Assembly (NCBI RefSeq): GCF_000364625.1
Contig: NZ_KB822602.1
Coordinates: 62,001 to 126,000 of the forward strand
Source of the DNA: Pseudomonas thermotolerans DSM 14292
GTDB taxonomy: Bacteria > Pseudomonadota > Gammaproteobacteria > Pseudomonadales > Pseudomonadaceae
Length of the DNA stretch: 64,000 nt
Reading direction: 5' to 3'
A model generated the notes under the pieces. The model had not been told where the DNA came from. It worked only from the letters and a program-made list of their open reading frames with translations, and did no database searches. This document shows positions 9,818 to 18,327 of this stretch, one piece after another. Position 1 is the first letter of the stretch, and each line of letters opens with the position of its first letter. The translations under genes were made by a program, and so were the position numbers.

Positions 9818-10891
9818 ATGACGGCACCGACTCGCGACCAACTCCTGCGTTTGCGCCGCACGCTGCTGGCCTGCATCGCCTCTCTGCTCCACCTGCTTGT
9901 CTGCTGGCTGGCCTATGGGGCCGGCTTCATGTCCATCAGCCTGGGTGGCATGGCGGTGCTGTCCTTCGTGGTGGTGGTCAGCGGCGTACTCTTCCTGCTG
10001 GCGATCTGGCTCAACCTCAACCTGCGTTTCTACGACCCGAGCATGACCATGGCACAGATGAGCTGGTCGATCGCCGTGGTTTTCGCCAGCGCCTATTTCT
10101 TCGACGGCCTGCGGCCCCTGGTACTGATGATGGTGCTGGTGGTGATGATGTTCGGCGCCTTCCAACTGGGTCTGGCGGGCTTCCTGCGCATCGGTCTGTT
10201 CGTGGTGGCCTGCTACGCTCTGCTGATGTTCGCCCTGTACCGCCGCGGCGCGCCGCTGGAGCTGCGCGTCGAGCTGCTCCAGGCGCTGGTGTTCTTCATC
10301 CTGCTGCTCGGCGTGTCGCTGCTCGGCCTGGAGATGGGCAACCTGCGGAGTACCCTGCAGGCGCGCAACCGCGACCTGCATCAGGCAGTGGAACGGGTTC
10401 AGCAGTTGGCCATCACCGACGAACTGACCGGGCTCTACAACCGCCGCTTCGCCCGCGAGCTGCTGGCCCAGCAGAAGGCACTGGCCGACCGCGGGCAGTA
10501 TGGCTTCGCGGTCTGCCTGGTCAACCTGGACTTGTTCAAGACGGTCAACGAGCGCTACGGCGCCGAGGGCTGCGACCAGGTGCTGCGCCAGGTGAGCGAG
10601 CTGTTGCGCCAGGCGGTACGCGACGTGGACTTCGTCGCCCGGCTGGGTGGCGAGGAGTTCCTGCTGCTGCTCTCGGGCACCGATGGGGCGGGCGCCGAAC
10701 TGATGGTCGAGCGTCTACGCCACCGCCTGCGCGAGGCCAGCTGGCAGGGCTTCCCGGATCTGCAGCTGAGCGTCTCGGTGGGGATCAGCGCGTATCGGCC
10801 CGAGGAGTCCTGGGAGGACACCCTGCAGCGTGCCGATGCCGCGCTCTACAAGGCCAAGGCCGGCGGACGCGACCGGGTGGTGCTGCAGTAG
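9818..10891 (+). CDS. Membrane-bound diguanylate cyclase (GGDEF)
   Basis: 357 residues. Start at 9818 (MTAPTRDQLLRLRR) chosen over upstream in-frame starts because it puts a short basic tail before the first membrane helix. About six transmembrane helices fill residues 12-185, followed by a signalling helix (RNRDLHQAVERVQQLAITDELTG) and a GGDEF domain from about residue 205. The active site reads RLGGEEF, with an RxxD product-inhibition site (RDVD) exactly five residues before it, so it should make cyclic di-GMP from two GTP and be feedback-controlled. The usual substrate motif reads VNLDLFKTVNERYG, slightly off the common DLDxFKxxND. The six-helix sensor resembles MASE-type domains but I cannot assign one. 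No EAL domain. Monocistronic; its ligand is unknown. Confidence 0.92.
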   Translation: MTAPTRDQLLRLRRTLLACIASLLHLLVCWLAYGAGFMSISLGGMAVLSFVVVVSGVLFLLAIWLNLNLRFYDPSMTMAQMSWSIAVVFASAYFFDGLRPLVLMMVLVVMMFGAFQLGLAGFLRIGLFVVACYALLMFALYRRGAPLELRVELLQALVFFILLLGVSLLGLEMGNLRSTLQARNRDLHQAVERVQQLAITDELTGLYNRRFARELLAQQKALADRGQYGFAVCLVNLDLFKTVNERYGAEGCDQVLRQVSELLRQAVRDVDFVARLGGEEFLLLLSGTDGAGAELMVERLRHRLREASWQGFPDLQLSVSVGISAYRPEESWEDTLQRADAALYKAKAGGRDRVVLQ

Positions 10892-10903
10892 GGGCGGGGC
10901 TGC

Positions 10904-12025
10904 CTACAAGCCCTGGCTGGCGGAGAGGTCCTGGTAGCGGCGCACCCCGGGCTCGCCGAGGCTGAGCTGGGCGGCAATGCTGCCCTGGGCGGGGAACGCC
11001 ACCAGGTGGTCGGCGGCGATGCGGATGCCGACGTGCGCGCCGATCGGGTAGTCCAGGTGGCTGGGAAAGATGGATTCCAGCAGGGTGCCGGTGGGCAGCT
11101 GCAGGCGGTAGAGGGTCGCCGCGCCGAGGAAGGTGCGGTCGACGATCAGCGCCTGCAGGTCGCTGTCCGGGGCCGGCACTATGTCGTCCGGGCGCAACAG
11201 CACGTCCACCGCGCTGCCGGTCGGCCAGGTGTAGGCGCGGTTGCCGCGGATCGGTCCCAGTTCGGTCTGCACCGCCTCGGGGCTGAGCAACTGGCCGCGG
11301 ATGAAGTAGCCCTGTCCGATGAAGCTGGCCACGAAGGGGGTCAGCGGCTCGTGGTAGAGGTTGTAGGGCGTGTCCCACTGCTCCAGATGGCCATTGTTGA
11401 ACACCCCGATGTGGTCGCTCACCGCGAAGGCCTCCTCCTGGTCGTGGGTGACCAGGATGGCACTGGTGCCGCGCGCCTTGAGGATCTCCCGTACCTCGTG
11501 GCTGAGCCGCCGGCGCAGGTCGCCGTCGAGGTTGGAGAAGGGCTCGTCGAGCAGTAGCAGGCGCGGCTGCGGAGCCAGGGCGCGGGCCAGGGCGACGCGT
11601 TGCTGCTGGCCGCCGGACAGCTCGTGGGGGTAGCGGCGCGCCAGGTGGCCGAGCTTGACCAGCTCCAGCAGCTCGTCGGTGATGCGTTTGCGCTCGGGAT
11701 GCTTGCGGATGCCGAAGGCCACGTTGTCGGCCACGGTCAGGTGCGGGAACAGCGCGTAGTCCTGGAACACCATGCCGATCCGGCGCTTCTCCGGAGCCAG
11801 GGTGTAGCCGGCCCGGGAAATCACTTCGCCGCCGAGCTGGATCTCGCCCTTCTGTACCGGCTCGAAGCCGGCGATGGCGCGCAGGGTGGTGGTCTTGCCG
11901 CAGCCCGAGGGGCCCAGCAGGCAGCCGATATCCCCACTGTTCAGGTGCAGGCTGAGGTTCTCGACGATCCGCTGGCGACCGTAGCCGCAGGACAGGTCGC
12001 GCAGGCTCAGCAGCAGCTCGCTCAT
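10904..12025 (-). CDS. ABC transporter ATPase, Fe3+/polyamine type
   Basis: 373-residue ATP-binding subunit of the FbpC/PotA/UgpC group. Walker [18 protein letters not shown] near residue 38, Q-loop [13 protein letters not shown], signature [15 protein letters not shown], Walker [13 protein letters not shown] and switch His in [12 protein letters not shown] are all intact. After the nucleotide-binding domain (to about 240) comes a TOBE-like regulatory tail. Its ATG overlaps the argF stop by four bases (ATGA), so translation is probably coupled to argF. No permease or binding protein lies next to it; the partner must be elsewhere. I recall the same ATPase/argF neighbourhood in P. aeruginosa, so the pairing seems conserved. 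Substrate not predictable; ferric iron, polyamine or an arginine-related solute are possible. Confidence 0.92.
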   Translation of the reverse strand: MSELLLSLRDLSCGYGRQRIVENLSLHLNSGDIGCLLGPSGCGKTTTLRAIAGFEPVQKGEIQLGGEVISRAGYTLAPEKRRIGMVFQDYALFPHLTVADNVAFGIRKHPERKRITDELLELVKLGHLARRYPHELSGGQQQRVALARALAPQPRLLLLDEPFSNLDGDLRRRLSHEVREILKARGTSAILVTHDQEEAFAVSDHIGVFNNGHLEQWDTPYNLYHEPLTPFVASFIGQGYFIRGQLLSPEAVQTELGPIRGNRAYTWPTGSAVDVLLRPDDIVPAPDSDLQALIVDRTFLGAATLYRLQLPTGTLLESIFPSHLDYPIGAHVGIRIAADHLVAFPAQGSIAAQLSLGEPGVRRYQDLSASQGL

Positions 12026-12942
12026 GCGTGGTGGTAGGCCGGCTCGACGAGCATTTCCAGCAGGGCCTTCTGCGCGTGCAGGCGGTTCTCAGCCTGGTCC
12101 CAGGCGCAGGAGCGCGGGTCGTCGAGCAGGTCCTCGCTGATCTCCTCGCCGCGGTGGGCCGGCAGGCAGTGCAGGAAGATCACGTCCTCGGCGGCCTGGT
12201 CGAGCAGCTCGCGGGTCACTTGGTAGGGACGGAAGCTGGTCATGCGCTCGTCGGCCTCGTCTTCCTGGCCCATGGAGGCCCAGACGTCGGTGGTCACCAG
12301 GTGGGCGCCCTGGACCGCCTCGCGCGGGTCGCGTAGCAGGGTCACGCGATCGCCAGCCTGGGCGAGCAGGCTGGCGCTCGGCTCGTAGCCTTCCGGGCAG
12401 GCGACGCGCAGCTGGAAGTCGAACTGGATGGCCGCCTCGATGTAGCTGTTGCACATGTTGTTGCCGTCGCCGATCCAGGTCACCGTCTTGCCCTGGATGC
12501 TGCCACGGTGTTCCAGATAGGTCTGCATGTCGGCGAGCAGCTGGCAGGGGTGCCGGTCGTCGGACAGGCCGTTGATCACCGGCACCCGCGAATGGGCGGC
12601 GAACTCGGTGAGGGTAGCGTGGGCGAAGGTGCGGATCATCACCGCGTCGAGCATGCGCGACATGACGATGGCGCTGTCGGCGATCGGTTCGCCGCGGCCG
12701 AGCTGGGTATCGCGCGGCGACAGGAAGATGGCCTGGCCGCCGAGCTGGATCATGCCGGCCTCGAAGGACAGGCGGGTACGGGTGGACGCCTTCTCGAAGA
12801 TCATCCCCAGTACCCGGTTCTTCAGAGGCTCGTAGAGCACGCCTCGGTTGCGCAGGTCCTTCAGCTCGATGCCGCGCCGGATCAGGCTGGTCAGCTCCTG
12901 CGGCGTGCAGTCCATTAGCGAGAGGAAGTGTCTTGCGCTCAT
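12022..12942 (-). CDS. argF: Anabolic ornithine carbamoyltransferase
   Basis: Makes citrulline from ornithine and carbamoyl phosphate in arginine biosynthesis. 306 residues, normal. Landmarks: the carbamoyl-phosphate loop [11 protein letters not shown] near residue 50, the stretch around [13 protein letters not shown], and the ornithine site with WASMGQE and [12 protein letters not shown]. It is first in a two-gene unit with the overlapping ABC ATPase. In P. aeruginosa argF is repressed by ArgR; I could not find a clear ArgR half-site in the upstream 340 bases here. Confidence 0.97.
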   Translation of the reverse strand: MSARHFLSLMDCTPQELTSLIRRGIELKDLRNRGVLYEPLKNRVLGMIFEKASTRTRLSFEAGMIQLGGQAIFLSPRDTQLGRGEPIADSAIVMSRMLDAVMIRTFAHATLTEFAAHSRVPVINGLSDDRHPCQLLADMQTYLEHRGSIQGKTVTWIGDGNNMCNSYIEAAIQFDFQLRVACPEGYEPSASLLAQAGDRVTLLRDPREAVQGAHLVTTDVWASMGQEDEADERMTSFRPYQVTRELLDQAAEDVIFLHCLPAHRGEEISEDLLDDPRSCAWDQAENRLHAQKALLEMLVEPAYHHA

Positions 12943-13282
12943 GGTGAGTGTACCTACGACTTGTTATCTCAGTTTTGGGCCGAGGTACTGGCCGGCTTTC
13001 GCAAGAAAAAACGGACTGAACCTGCGGCGGGACCGCATGGAGCGGAAATCAGGGAAAGGCGCGATCTTATAAGGAAGTATCGCGTCGGGGCAAATTCTCT
13101 CCGCGCGGCCGGGAAAGCGTCAGGGGCGGCGGGGAGTGGCGCATCGCCGGGGCGATCCTTCCGTCTGATGGTGGTGGATTCACGTTCTGAAGCCGGTGGC
13201 GGATCCGCCGCCGCCGTTCCATAGTGCAGCTCACGCCCGGCCCGCTGCGTGCCGGCGCACCACAACAAGAAGAGGTGAGGCC
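12943..13282. other. argF / molybdopterin oxidoreductase divergent gap
   Basis: 340 bases between divergent genes. No reading frame with coding character. It should hold promoters for both argF (minus) and the oxidoreductase (plus). An AT-rich patch near 13064-13078 could be part of a promoter, and the oxidoreductase start is preceded by AGAAGAGGTGAGG (13269-13281). No convincing operator recognised. Confidence 0.5.
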
Positions 13283-15391
13283 ATGACCAGAACCCTCCAT
13301 CACCGTGCATGCCATCTCTGCGAGGCCATCTGCGGCCTGAGCATCGAGGTCGAGCGGCAGGCCGACGGCTCCCAGCGCATCCTGTCGATCAAGGGCGACG
13401 CCGAGGACCCCTTCAGCCGCGGGCACATTTGCCCCAAGGCGGTGGCCCTGCAGGACATTCAGGACGACCCCGACCGCCTGCGCCAGCCGCTGCGCCGCCA
13501 CGGCGACAGCTGGCAGCCCATCGCCTGGGCTGAGGCCTTCGAGCTGGTGGCCGAGCGCCTGGCGGACATCCAGCGCCGCCATGGGGCGAACGCCGTGGCG
13601 GTCTACCAGGGCAACCCCAGCGTGCACAATTACGGGCTGATGACCCACAGCAACTACTTCCTCGGTCTGCTGAAGACCCGCAACCGCTACTCGGCCACCT
13701 CGGTGGATCAGCTGCCGCACCACCTGATCAGTCACCTGATGTACGGCCATGGCTTGCTGATCCCGATCCCGGACATCGACCACACCGACTTCATGCTGAT
13801 CCTCGGCGCTAACCCGCTGGTCTCCAACGGCAGCATCATGACCGTGCCGGACGTGGCCCGGCGGCTCAAGGCGCTGCGCGCACGCGGCGGTCGACTGGTG
13901 GTGGTCGACCCGCGGCGCAGCGAGACGGCGGCGGTCGCCGACCGCCACCTGTTCATCCGCCCCGGCGAGGACGCGGCGCTGCTCCTGGGGATGCTGCACA
14001 CCCTGTTCGCCGAGGGGCTGACCAGACCGACGCCGCTGCCGGTCAGCGGCCTCGACGCGGTGCGCGAGGCGATCGCGCCCTTCGATTCTGAGGCCATGAG
14101 CCGGCGCTGCGGCGTGTCGGCAGGGGAGATCCGCCAACTGGCCCGCGACTTCGCCGCCGCCGAGCGGGCGGTGTGCTACGGGCGCATGGGCATCTCCACC
14201 CAGCCGTTCGGCAGCCTCTGCCAGTGGCTGGTACAACTGATCAACCTGGTCACCGGCAATCTCGATCGTGAGGGCGGCGCGCTCTGCACCCTGCCGGCGG
14301 TGGACCTGGTGGCCAGCACTTCCGGCGGGCACTACGCGCGCTGGCGCAGCCGGGTCTCCGGGCTGCCCGAGTTCGCCGGCGAACTGCCGGTGGCGGCGCT
14401 CGCCGAGGAGATACTGACCCCCGGCGAAGGGCAGGTGCGTGCGCTGGTCAGCGTGGCCGGCAACCCGGTGCTGTCCACCCCCAACGGCCGGCAGCTGGAG
14501 CGGGCGTTGGCCGGGCTGGAGTTCATGGTCAGCATCGATTTCTACCACAACGAGACCACGCGCCACGCGGAGCTGATCCTTCCGCCCACGGCGCCGCTGG
14601 AGCACGACCACTACGACACCTCCTTCAACTTGCTGGCGGTGCGCAACGTTACCCGCTTCAACGAGGCGCTGTTGGACAAGCCGGAAGGCGCGCTGCACGA
14701 CTGGGAAATCTTCGTCGCCCTGGCCCGCGCCTTCGCTTCGCGTACTGGCGCCGAGCTGAAGCCCACTCTGCCGCCGGAACAACTGATCGATCTCGGCCTG
14801 CGCCACGGTCCCTACGGCGAGAGGAGCGAGCACAGGCTGTCCCTTGCCGTGCTGCGCGAGCATCCCCACGGCCTCGACCTGGGCCCGCTGCGCCCGAACC
14901 TGGCCGGCCGCCTGAAAACCCCCGACGGCCGTGTGCAGGCCGCACCCGAGCCGTTGCTCGCCGACCTGCAGCGTTTTGCCACCCAGCCTGCGCCCGAGGC
15001 GGGTGCCCTGCTGCTGATCGGCCGCCGCCATCCGCGCAGCAACAACTCCTGGATGCACAACTACCGGCGCTTGGTGAAGGGCAAACCGCGTCACCAGCTG
15101 CTGATGCACCCGGAGGATCTGGCCCGGCGCGGCTTGGTTGACGGTCAGCGGGTGCGGGTGCGTTCGCGGGTCGGCGAGGTGGAGGTGGACGTGGCGGCCA
15201 GCGAGGAGATGATGCCGGGGGTGGTCAGCCTGCCCCACGGCTGGGGACATGACCGCGCTGGCGTGCGCCTGGCCATCGCCCGCGCCCAGCCGGGCGTCAG
15301 CGCCAACGACCTGACCGACGAGCGCCGCCTTGATGCACTGTCCGGCAACGCCGCGCTGAACGGCATCCCGGTGGAGGTGGAAGCGACCTGA
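13283..15391 (+). CDS. Molybdopterin oxidoreductase (formate dehydrogenase/BisC-like)
   Basis: 702-residue member of the DMSO-reductase superfamily. The start at 13283 follows a strong GAGGTGAGG box. The N-terminus carries a 4Fe-4S binding pattern CHLCEAIC (residues 8-15) with the fourth Cys in RGHICPKA. Then come the molybdopterin domains (AVYQGNPSVHNYG, FMLILGANPLVSNG, RLVVVDPRRSETA, GRMGISTQP, VAGNPVLSTPNGRQLE, HAELILPP) and the C-terminal dinucleotide-binding domain (LLLIGRRHPRSNNSWMHN, LPHGWGHDR). The position that usually gives the Mo ligand reads NRYSATSVDQLPHH, with no Cys or Sec there, so the ligand is Ser or Asp. No Tat signal, so cytoplasmic. No partner subunits nearby. Substrate unknown. 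Confidence 0.88.
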   Translation: MTRTLHHRACHLCEAICGLSIEVERQADGSQRILSIKGDAEDPFSRGHICPKAVALQDIQDDPDRLRQPLRRHGDSWQPIAWAEAFELVAERLADIQRRHGANAVAVYQGNPSVHNYGLMTHSNYFLGLLKTRNRYSATSVDQLPHHLISHLMYGHGLLIPIPDIDHTDFMLILGANPLVSNGSIMTVPDVARRLKALRARGGRLVVVDPRRSETAAVADRHLFIRPGEDAALLLGMLHTLFAEGLTRPTPLPVSGLDAVREAIAPFDSEAMSRRCGVSAGEIRQLARDFAAAERAVCYGRMGISTQPFGSLCQWLVQLINLVTGNLDREGGALCTLPAVDLVASTSGGHYARWRSRVSGLPEFAGELPVAALAEEILTPGEGQVRALVSVAGNPVLSTPNGRQLERALAGLEFMVSIDFYHNETTRHAELILPPTAPLEHDHYDTSFNLLAVRNVTRFNEALLDKPEGALHDWEIFVALARAFASRTGAELKPTLPPEQLIDLGLRHGPYGERSEHRLSLAVLREHPHGLDLGPLRPNLAGRLKTPDGRVQAAPEPLLADLQRFATQPAPEAGALLLIGRRHPRSNNSWMHNYRRLVKGKPRHQLLMHPEDLARRGLVDGQRVRVRSRVGEVEVDVAASEEMMPGVVSLPHGWGHDRAGVRLAIARAQPGVSANDLTDERRLDALSGNAALNGIPVEVEAT

Positions 15392-15480
15392 GGAGAGACC
15401 GAGCGGGACGCTGGGCTTTGCTGTACAATCGCGTCATCAGGCCGGCCGTCAGGCCGGAGAGTTCAGTGCCGAGGTGCCCA

Positions 15481-15813
15481 ATGGATATCATCGAAACCAT
15501 CAAAGAGCAGATCGCCAACAACGCCATTCTGCTGTACATGAAAGGCTCGCCCAACGCTCCGCAGTGCGGCTTCTCCGCCCGTGCGGCGCAGGTGGTGATG
15601 GCGTGCGGCGAGAAGTTCGCCTACGTCGACATCCTGCAGAACCCGGAGATCCGCGCCAACCTGCCGAAGTACGCCAACTGGCCGACCTTCCCGCAGCTGT
15701 GGGTCAACGGCGAGCTGGTCGGCGGCAGCGATATCCTGGTGGAGATGTTCGAGAAGGGTGAACTGCAGACCCTGATCAAGGAAGCCGCGGCCAAGGCCAA
15801 CGCCGCTTCCTGA
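15481..15813 (+). CDS. grxD: Monothiol glutaredoxin Grx4 type
   Basis: 110-residue monothiol glutaredoxin with the CGFS active site (PQCGFSARAAQV, near residue 30) and the glutathione-binding stretches WPTFPQLWVNGELVGGSDI. Such proteins bind a 2Fe-2S cluster with glutathione and take part in cluster delivery and iron sensing. The start at 15481 (MDIIETIKEQI) is the conserved family start; an upstream in-frame ATG at 15418 would add an unconserved tail. It faces the iron-storage gene bfr across a shared terminator, a setting that fits an iron-homeostasis role. Confidence 0.96.
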   Translation: MDIIETIKEQIANNAILLYMKGSPNAPQCGFSARAAQVVMACGEKFAYVDILQNPEIRANLPKYANWPTFPQLWVNGELVGGSDILVEMFEKGELQTLIKEAAAKANAAS

Positions 15814-15829
15814 TTCCGCACCGGAAACG

Positions 15830-15856
15830 AAAAGCCCCGCAACCGCGGGGCTTTTT
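15830..15856. terminator. Bidirectional terminator between grxD and bfr
   Basis: AAAAGCCCCGC, loop AACC, GCGGGGCTTTTT: a GC-rich 7-base stem flanked by A and T runs, so it can stop transcription from both convergent genes. Confidence 0.92.
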
Positions 15857-15879
15857 CTTGGGCGGCGGGCAACTGGCGC

Positions 15880-16350
15880 TCAGTCTTCCATCTGCGACTG
15901 CAGGTAGTTCTCCAGGCCCACCTTGTCGATCAGGTCCAGCTGGGTCTCCAGCCAGTCGATGTGCTCTTCCTCGGACTCCAGGATGTCCTCCAGCAGGTCG
16001 CGGCTGGCATAGTCGCCGACGCTCTCGCAGTAGGCGATGGCGGCCTTGAGGTCGGTAAGGGCGCTCAGCTCCAGCTTCAGATCGCAGGTGAGCATCTCCT
16101 TGGTGTTCTCGCCGATGTGCAGCTTGCCGAGGTCCTGCAGGTTGGGCACACCCTCCAGGAACAGGATGCGCTTGGTCAGCTTGTCGGCGTGCTTCATCTC
16201 GTCGATGGATTCGTGGTACTCGTGCTCGCCGAGTTTCTTCAGACCCCAGTCGTCGTACATGCGGGCGTGTAGGAAGTACTGGTTGATCGCGATCAGCTCG
16301 TTGCCGAGGACCTTGTTCAGGTGCTGGATGACCTTTTTGTCGCCTTTCAT
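15880..16350 (-). CDS. bfr: Bacterioferritin (haem-binding type)
   Basis: 156-residue bacterioferritin that stores iron in a 24-subunit shell. The ferroxidase ligands sit in [17 protein letters not shown] (Glu18), DEMKHADKL (Glu51, His54) and [15 protein letters not shown] (Glu127, His130). The haem ligand Met of IDEMKHADK is present, so it is the BfrB-like haem form. Start at 16350 is preceded by GGAGG-like bases (AGGAGGCGAAC). The gene lies downstream of bfd on the same strand, with a terminator between them and an AT-rich upstream region (16385-16470) that probably carries its own promoter. Confidence 0.97.
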   Translation of the reverse strand: MKGDKKVIQHLNKVLGNELIAINQYFLHARMYDDWGLKKLGEHEYHESIDEMKHADKLTKRILFLEGVPNLQDLGKLHIGENTKEMLTCDLKLELSALTDLKAAIAYCESVGDYASRDLLEDILESEEEHIDWLETQLDLIDKVGLENYLQSQMED

Positions 16351-16507
16351 GTTCGCCTCCTGCCGCGAGCAAGGTTACGGGATCTTCCTGATTCTGGTCC
16401 CGGCCTCTTTTTCTGTCAAATGTAAGTCTTTGAAAGATAAAGAAAAATTAATCTGAATACGAATGCTTTAGTTCCGCGTCTCGGCGTTAACTGCTTGATC
16501 TGCGGGT

Positions 16508-16533
16508 ACAAAAAAACCGGACGCGAGGTCCGG
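16508..16533 (-). terminator. Terminator after bfd
   Basis: Read on the minus strand: CCGGAC, loop CTCGC, GTCCGG followed by a run of seven T. Located 27 bases after the bfd stop and upstream of bfr, so bfd and bfr are at least partly separate transcripts. Confidence 0.88.
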
Positions 16534-16559
16534 CTTTCCGTTAGGCGGGGGCTCCGTAC

Positions 16560-16778
16560 TCAGGCCGCGGCGAACCCGGCGGGGTAGGCGAGGGAGGCCT
16601 GGCTGCTCTGTACCTCGCAGAGGGTCTCGCGCACCACCTGCTTGGCTAGGCAGGCGCATTTACCGCACTGGGTGCCGACACCGAGGTTCTCGCGGACTTC
16701 CCGGTAACTGCAGCAGCCTTCGTAGATTGCTTCGCGGATTTGACCGTCGGTGACACCGTGGCACAGGCAGACGTACAT
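16560..16778 (-). CDS. bfd: Bacterioferritin-associated ferredoxin
   Basis: 72-residue 2Fe-2S protein that reduces the haem of bacterioferritin so stored iron is released. The four cluster Cys are seen as CLCHG at residues 4-6 and GTQCGKCACLA near 38-43 (pattern C-x-C ... C-x2-C). Start taken as ATG 16778 (MYVCLCHGVTD), the family start; a GTG twelve bases upstream is also in frame. The candidate Fur site about 40 bases upstream fits the known induction of bfd by iron starvation in Pseudomonas, opposite in logic to iron storage by bfr next door. Confidence 0.97.
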   Translation of the reverse strand: MYVCLCHGVTDGQIREAIYEGCCSYREVRENLGVGTQCGKCACLAKQVVRETLCEVQSSQASLAYPAGFAAA

Positions 16779-16818
16779 ATGGAGTCTCACTGCTTGATCT
16801 GTTCAATGAGCAGGATAT

Positions 16819-16840
16819 TAAGCGTAATGAGAATGCTTGT
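16819..16840 (-). promoter_or_regulatory. Candidate Fur box before bfd
   Basis: On the minus strand the bases contain GCATTCTCATTACGC, close to the core NATNATTCTCATT of Pseudomonas Fur boxes. It lies about 41-62 bases before the bfd start, where the promoter should be. Confidence 0.6.
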
Positions 16841-16965
16841 CAAAACCGCCGGGAAGCCCTTTTCAATCTCACTCAGGCCAGCTCGGACGGGGCCTGGCGG
16901 TCGGTCACGGGAGTGGCAGAGCGCTGCCGCCGGTCGGATGAGGCCGGCAAGCCCGCAGACCGGCT

Positions 16966-16983
16966 TGTAAGGAAATCGTTACG
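16966..16983 (+). promoter_or_regulatory. Candidate PhhR (TyrR-type) box 1 before hpd
   Basis: TGTAAGGAAATCGTTACG fits the TyrR-family pattern TGTAAA-N6-TTTACA with arms TGTAAG and GTTACG. The same architecture, GTAArGAAAyCrTTACG, occurs at 28955-28972 between phhA and phhR. Position about 200 bases upstream of hpd. Confidence 0.55.
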
Positions 16984-17026
16984 CAGCCAGGGGCCTGCAA
17001 TGGCCCCTAACCGTTCTCGTGTGAGG

Positions 17027-17044
17027 TGTAAGGAAAAGCTGACG
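17027..17044 (+). promoter_or_regulatory. Candidate weaker PhhR box 2 before hpd
   Basis: TGTAAGGAAAAGCTGACG shares the left arm TGTAAGGAAA with box 1 but has a degraded right arm (CTGACG). Its centre is 61 bases downstream of box 1 and about 147 bases upstream of the hpd start. Two sites of unequal strength would be usual for a TyrR-family target. Confidence 0.4.
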
Positions 17045-17181
17045 GGAAGCGGGCCGAACAAGGTCATCCGCCCCGGCAAACCGCCTTGAGCGCCCGCCAC
17101 GGCTCGTTTGTGATCAAGGCATCCCTTTGCGTGCCACCCCCGGTGGCCGGCCGATCGATAACGACAAGATGAGGAGGCTGA

Positions 17182-18270
17182 ATGAACGCCGTGGCCAAGA
17201 TCGAGCAACACAACCCTATCGGCACCGACGGTTTCGAGTTCGTCGAGTTCACCGCGCCCACCCCGGAGGGCATCGAGCAGCTACGTCGCCTGTTCGTCGC
17301 CATGGGCTTCACCGAGACGGCCAAGCATCGTTCCAAGGAGGTCTGGCTGTTCCAGCAGCACGGCATCAACTTCGTGCTCAACGGCAGCCCCACTGGCCAT
17401 GTCCACGAGTTCGCCCTGCAGCATGGCCCGAGTGCCTGCGCCATGGCCTTCCGGGTCAGGAACGCCGCTCAGGCCGCCGCCTATGTGGAGTCCCAGGGCG
17501 CCAGGCTGGTGGGCAGCCACGCCAACTTCGGCGAGTTGAACATCCCCTGCGTGGAGGGCATCGGCGGTTCGCTGCTCTACCTGGTCGACCGCTATGGCGA
17601 CCGGACCATCTATGACGTGGACTTCGAGTTCATCCCCGGACGCTCGCCCAACGACAACGCGGTGGGCCTGCTGGAGATCGACCACCTGACTCACAACGTC
17701 AAGCGCGGGCAGATGGACGTCTGGGCGAAGTTCTACGAGCGTATCGCCAACTTCCGCGAGATCCGCTACTTCGACATCGAGGGTAAGCTCACCGGCCTGT
17801 ACTCCCGGGCCATGACCGCGCCCTGCGGGAAGATCCGCATCCCGATCAACGAATCGGCCGACGACAAGTCGCAGATCGAGGAATTCATTCGCGAGTATCA
17901 CGGCGAGGGCATCCAGCACATCGCCCTGGCCACCGACGACATCTACGCCACCGTGCGCCAGCTGCGTGCCAACGGCGTGGACTTCATGACCACCCCGGAC
18001 ACCTACTACGAAAAGGTGGACAGCCGCGTGCCGGGGCATGGCGAGCCGCTGGACCAGTTGCGCGAGCTGAACATCCTGATCGACGGCGCGCCGGGTGACG
18101 ACGGCATCCTGCTGCAGATATTCACTGGCACGGTGATCGGTCCGATCTTCTTCGAGATCATTCAGCGCAAGGGCAACCAGGGCTTCGGCGAAGGCAATTT
18201 CAAGGCCCTGTTCGAGTCCATCGAGGAGGACCAACTGCGCCGTGGCGTGCTGGCGGCGGATGGGGAATAA
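17182..18270 (+). CDS. hpd: 4-hydroxyphenylpyruvate dioxygenase
   Basis: Non-haem Fe(II) enzyme turning 4-hydroxyphenylpyruvate into homogentisate in tyrosine breakdown. 362 residues with two VOC domains. The iron ligands sit in the C-terminal domain: His in GLLEIDHLTHNV, His in GIQHIALATDDI and Glu in IFFEIIQRKG. FGEGNFKALFESIEEDQ is the usual C-terminal helix. Start supported by GAGGAGG. It is followed 57 bases later by maiA; the other homogentisate genes (hmgA, fumarylacetoacetase) are not in the window. Two PhhR-type boxes upstream suggest activation by PhhR in the presence of Phe or Tyr. Confidence 0.97.
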   Translation: MNAVAKIEQHNPIGTDGFEFVEFTAPTPEGIEQLRRLFVAMGFTETAKHRSKEVWLFQQHGINFVLNGSPTGHVHEFALQHGPSACAMAFRVRNAAQAAAYVESQGARLVGSHANFGELNIPCVEGIGGSLLYLVDRYGDRTIYDVDFEFIPGRSPNDNAVGLLEIDHLTHNVKRGQMDVWAKFYERIANFREIRYFDIEGKLTGLYSRAMTAPCGKIRIPINESADDKSQIEEFIREYHGEGIQHIALATDDIYATVRQLRANGVDFMTTPDTYYEKVDSRVPGHGEPLDQLRELNILIDGAPGDDGILLQIFTGTVIGPIFFEIIQRKGNQGFGEGNFKALFESIEEDQLRRGVLAADGE

Positions 18271-18327
18271 ACTGGAAGGCGACGGCCGGCGAGCGAGGGA
18301 AGGCGCCGGCCCCTTCAGGGAGTTCCT

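Larger units (their letters stand above)
16779..17181. other. bfd / hpd divergent region
   Basis: 403 bases between divergent genes. It holds the bfd Fur-like site at 16819-16840 and two PhhR-type boxes at 16966-16983 and 17027-17044. No reading frame with coding character. The strong ribosome binding site GAGGAGG just before the hpd ATG ends the region. Confidence 0.6.

Noticed and set aside
12943..13080. ArgR site before argF
   Set aside because: No TGTCGC-N8-AA on either strand; the nearest sequence, AGTCGTAGGTACACTC, misses key bases.
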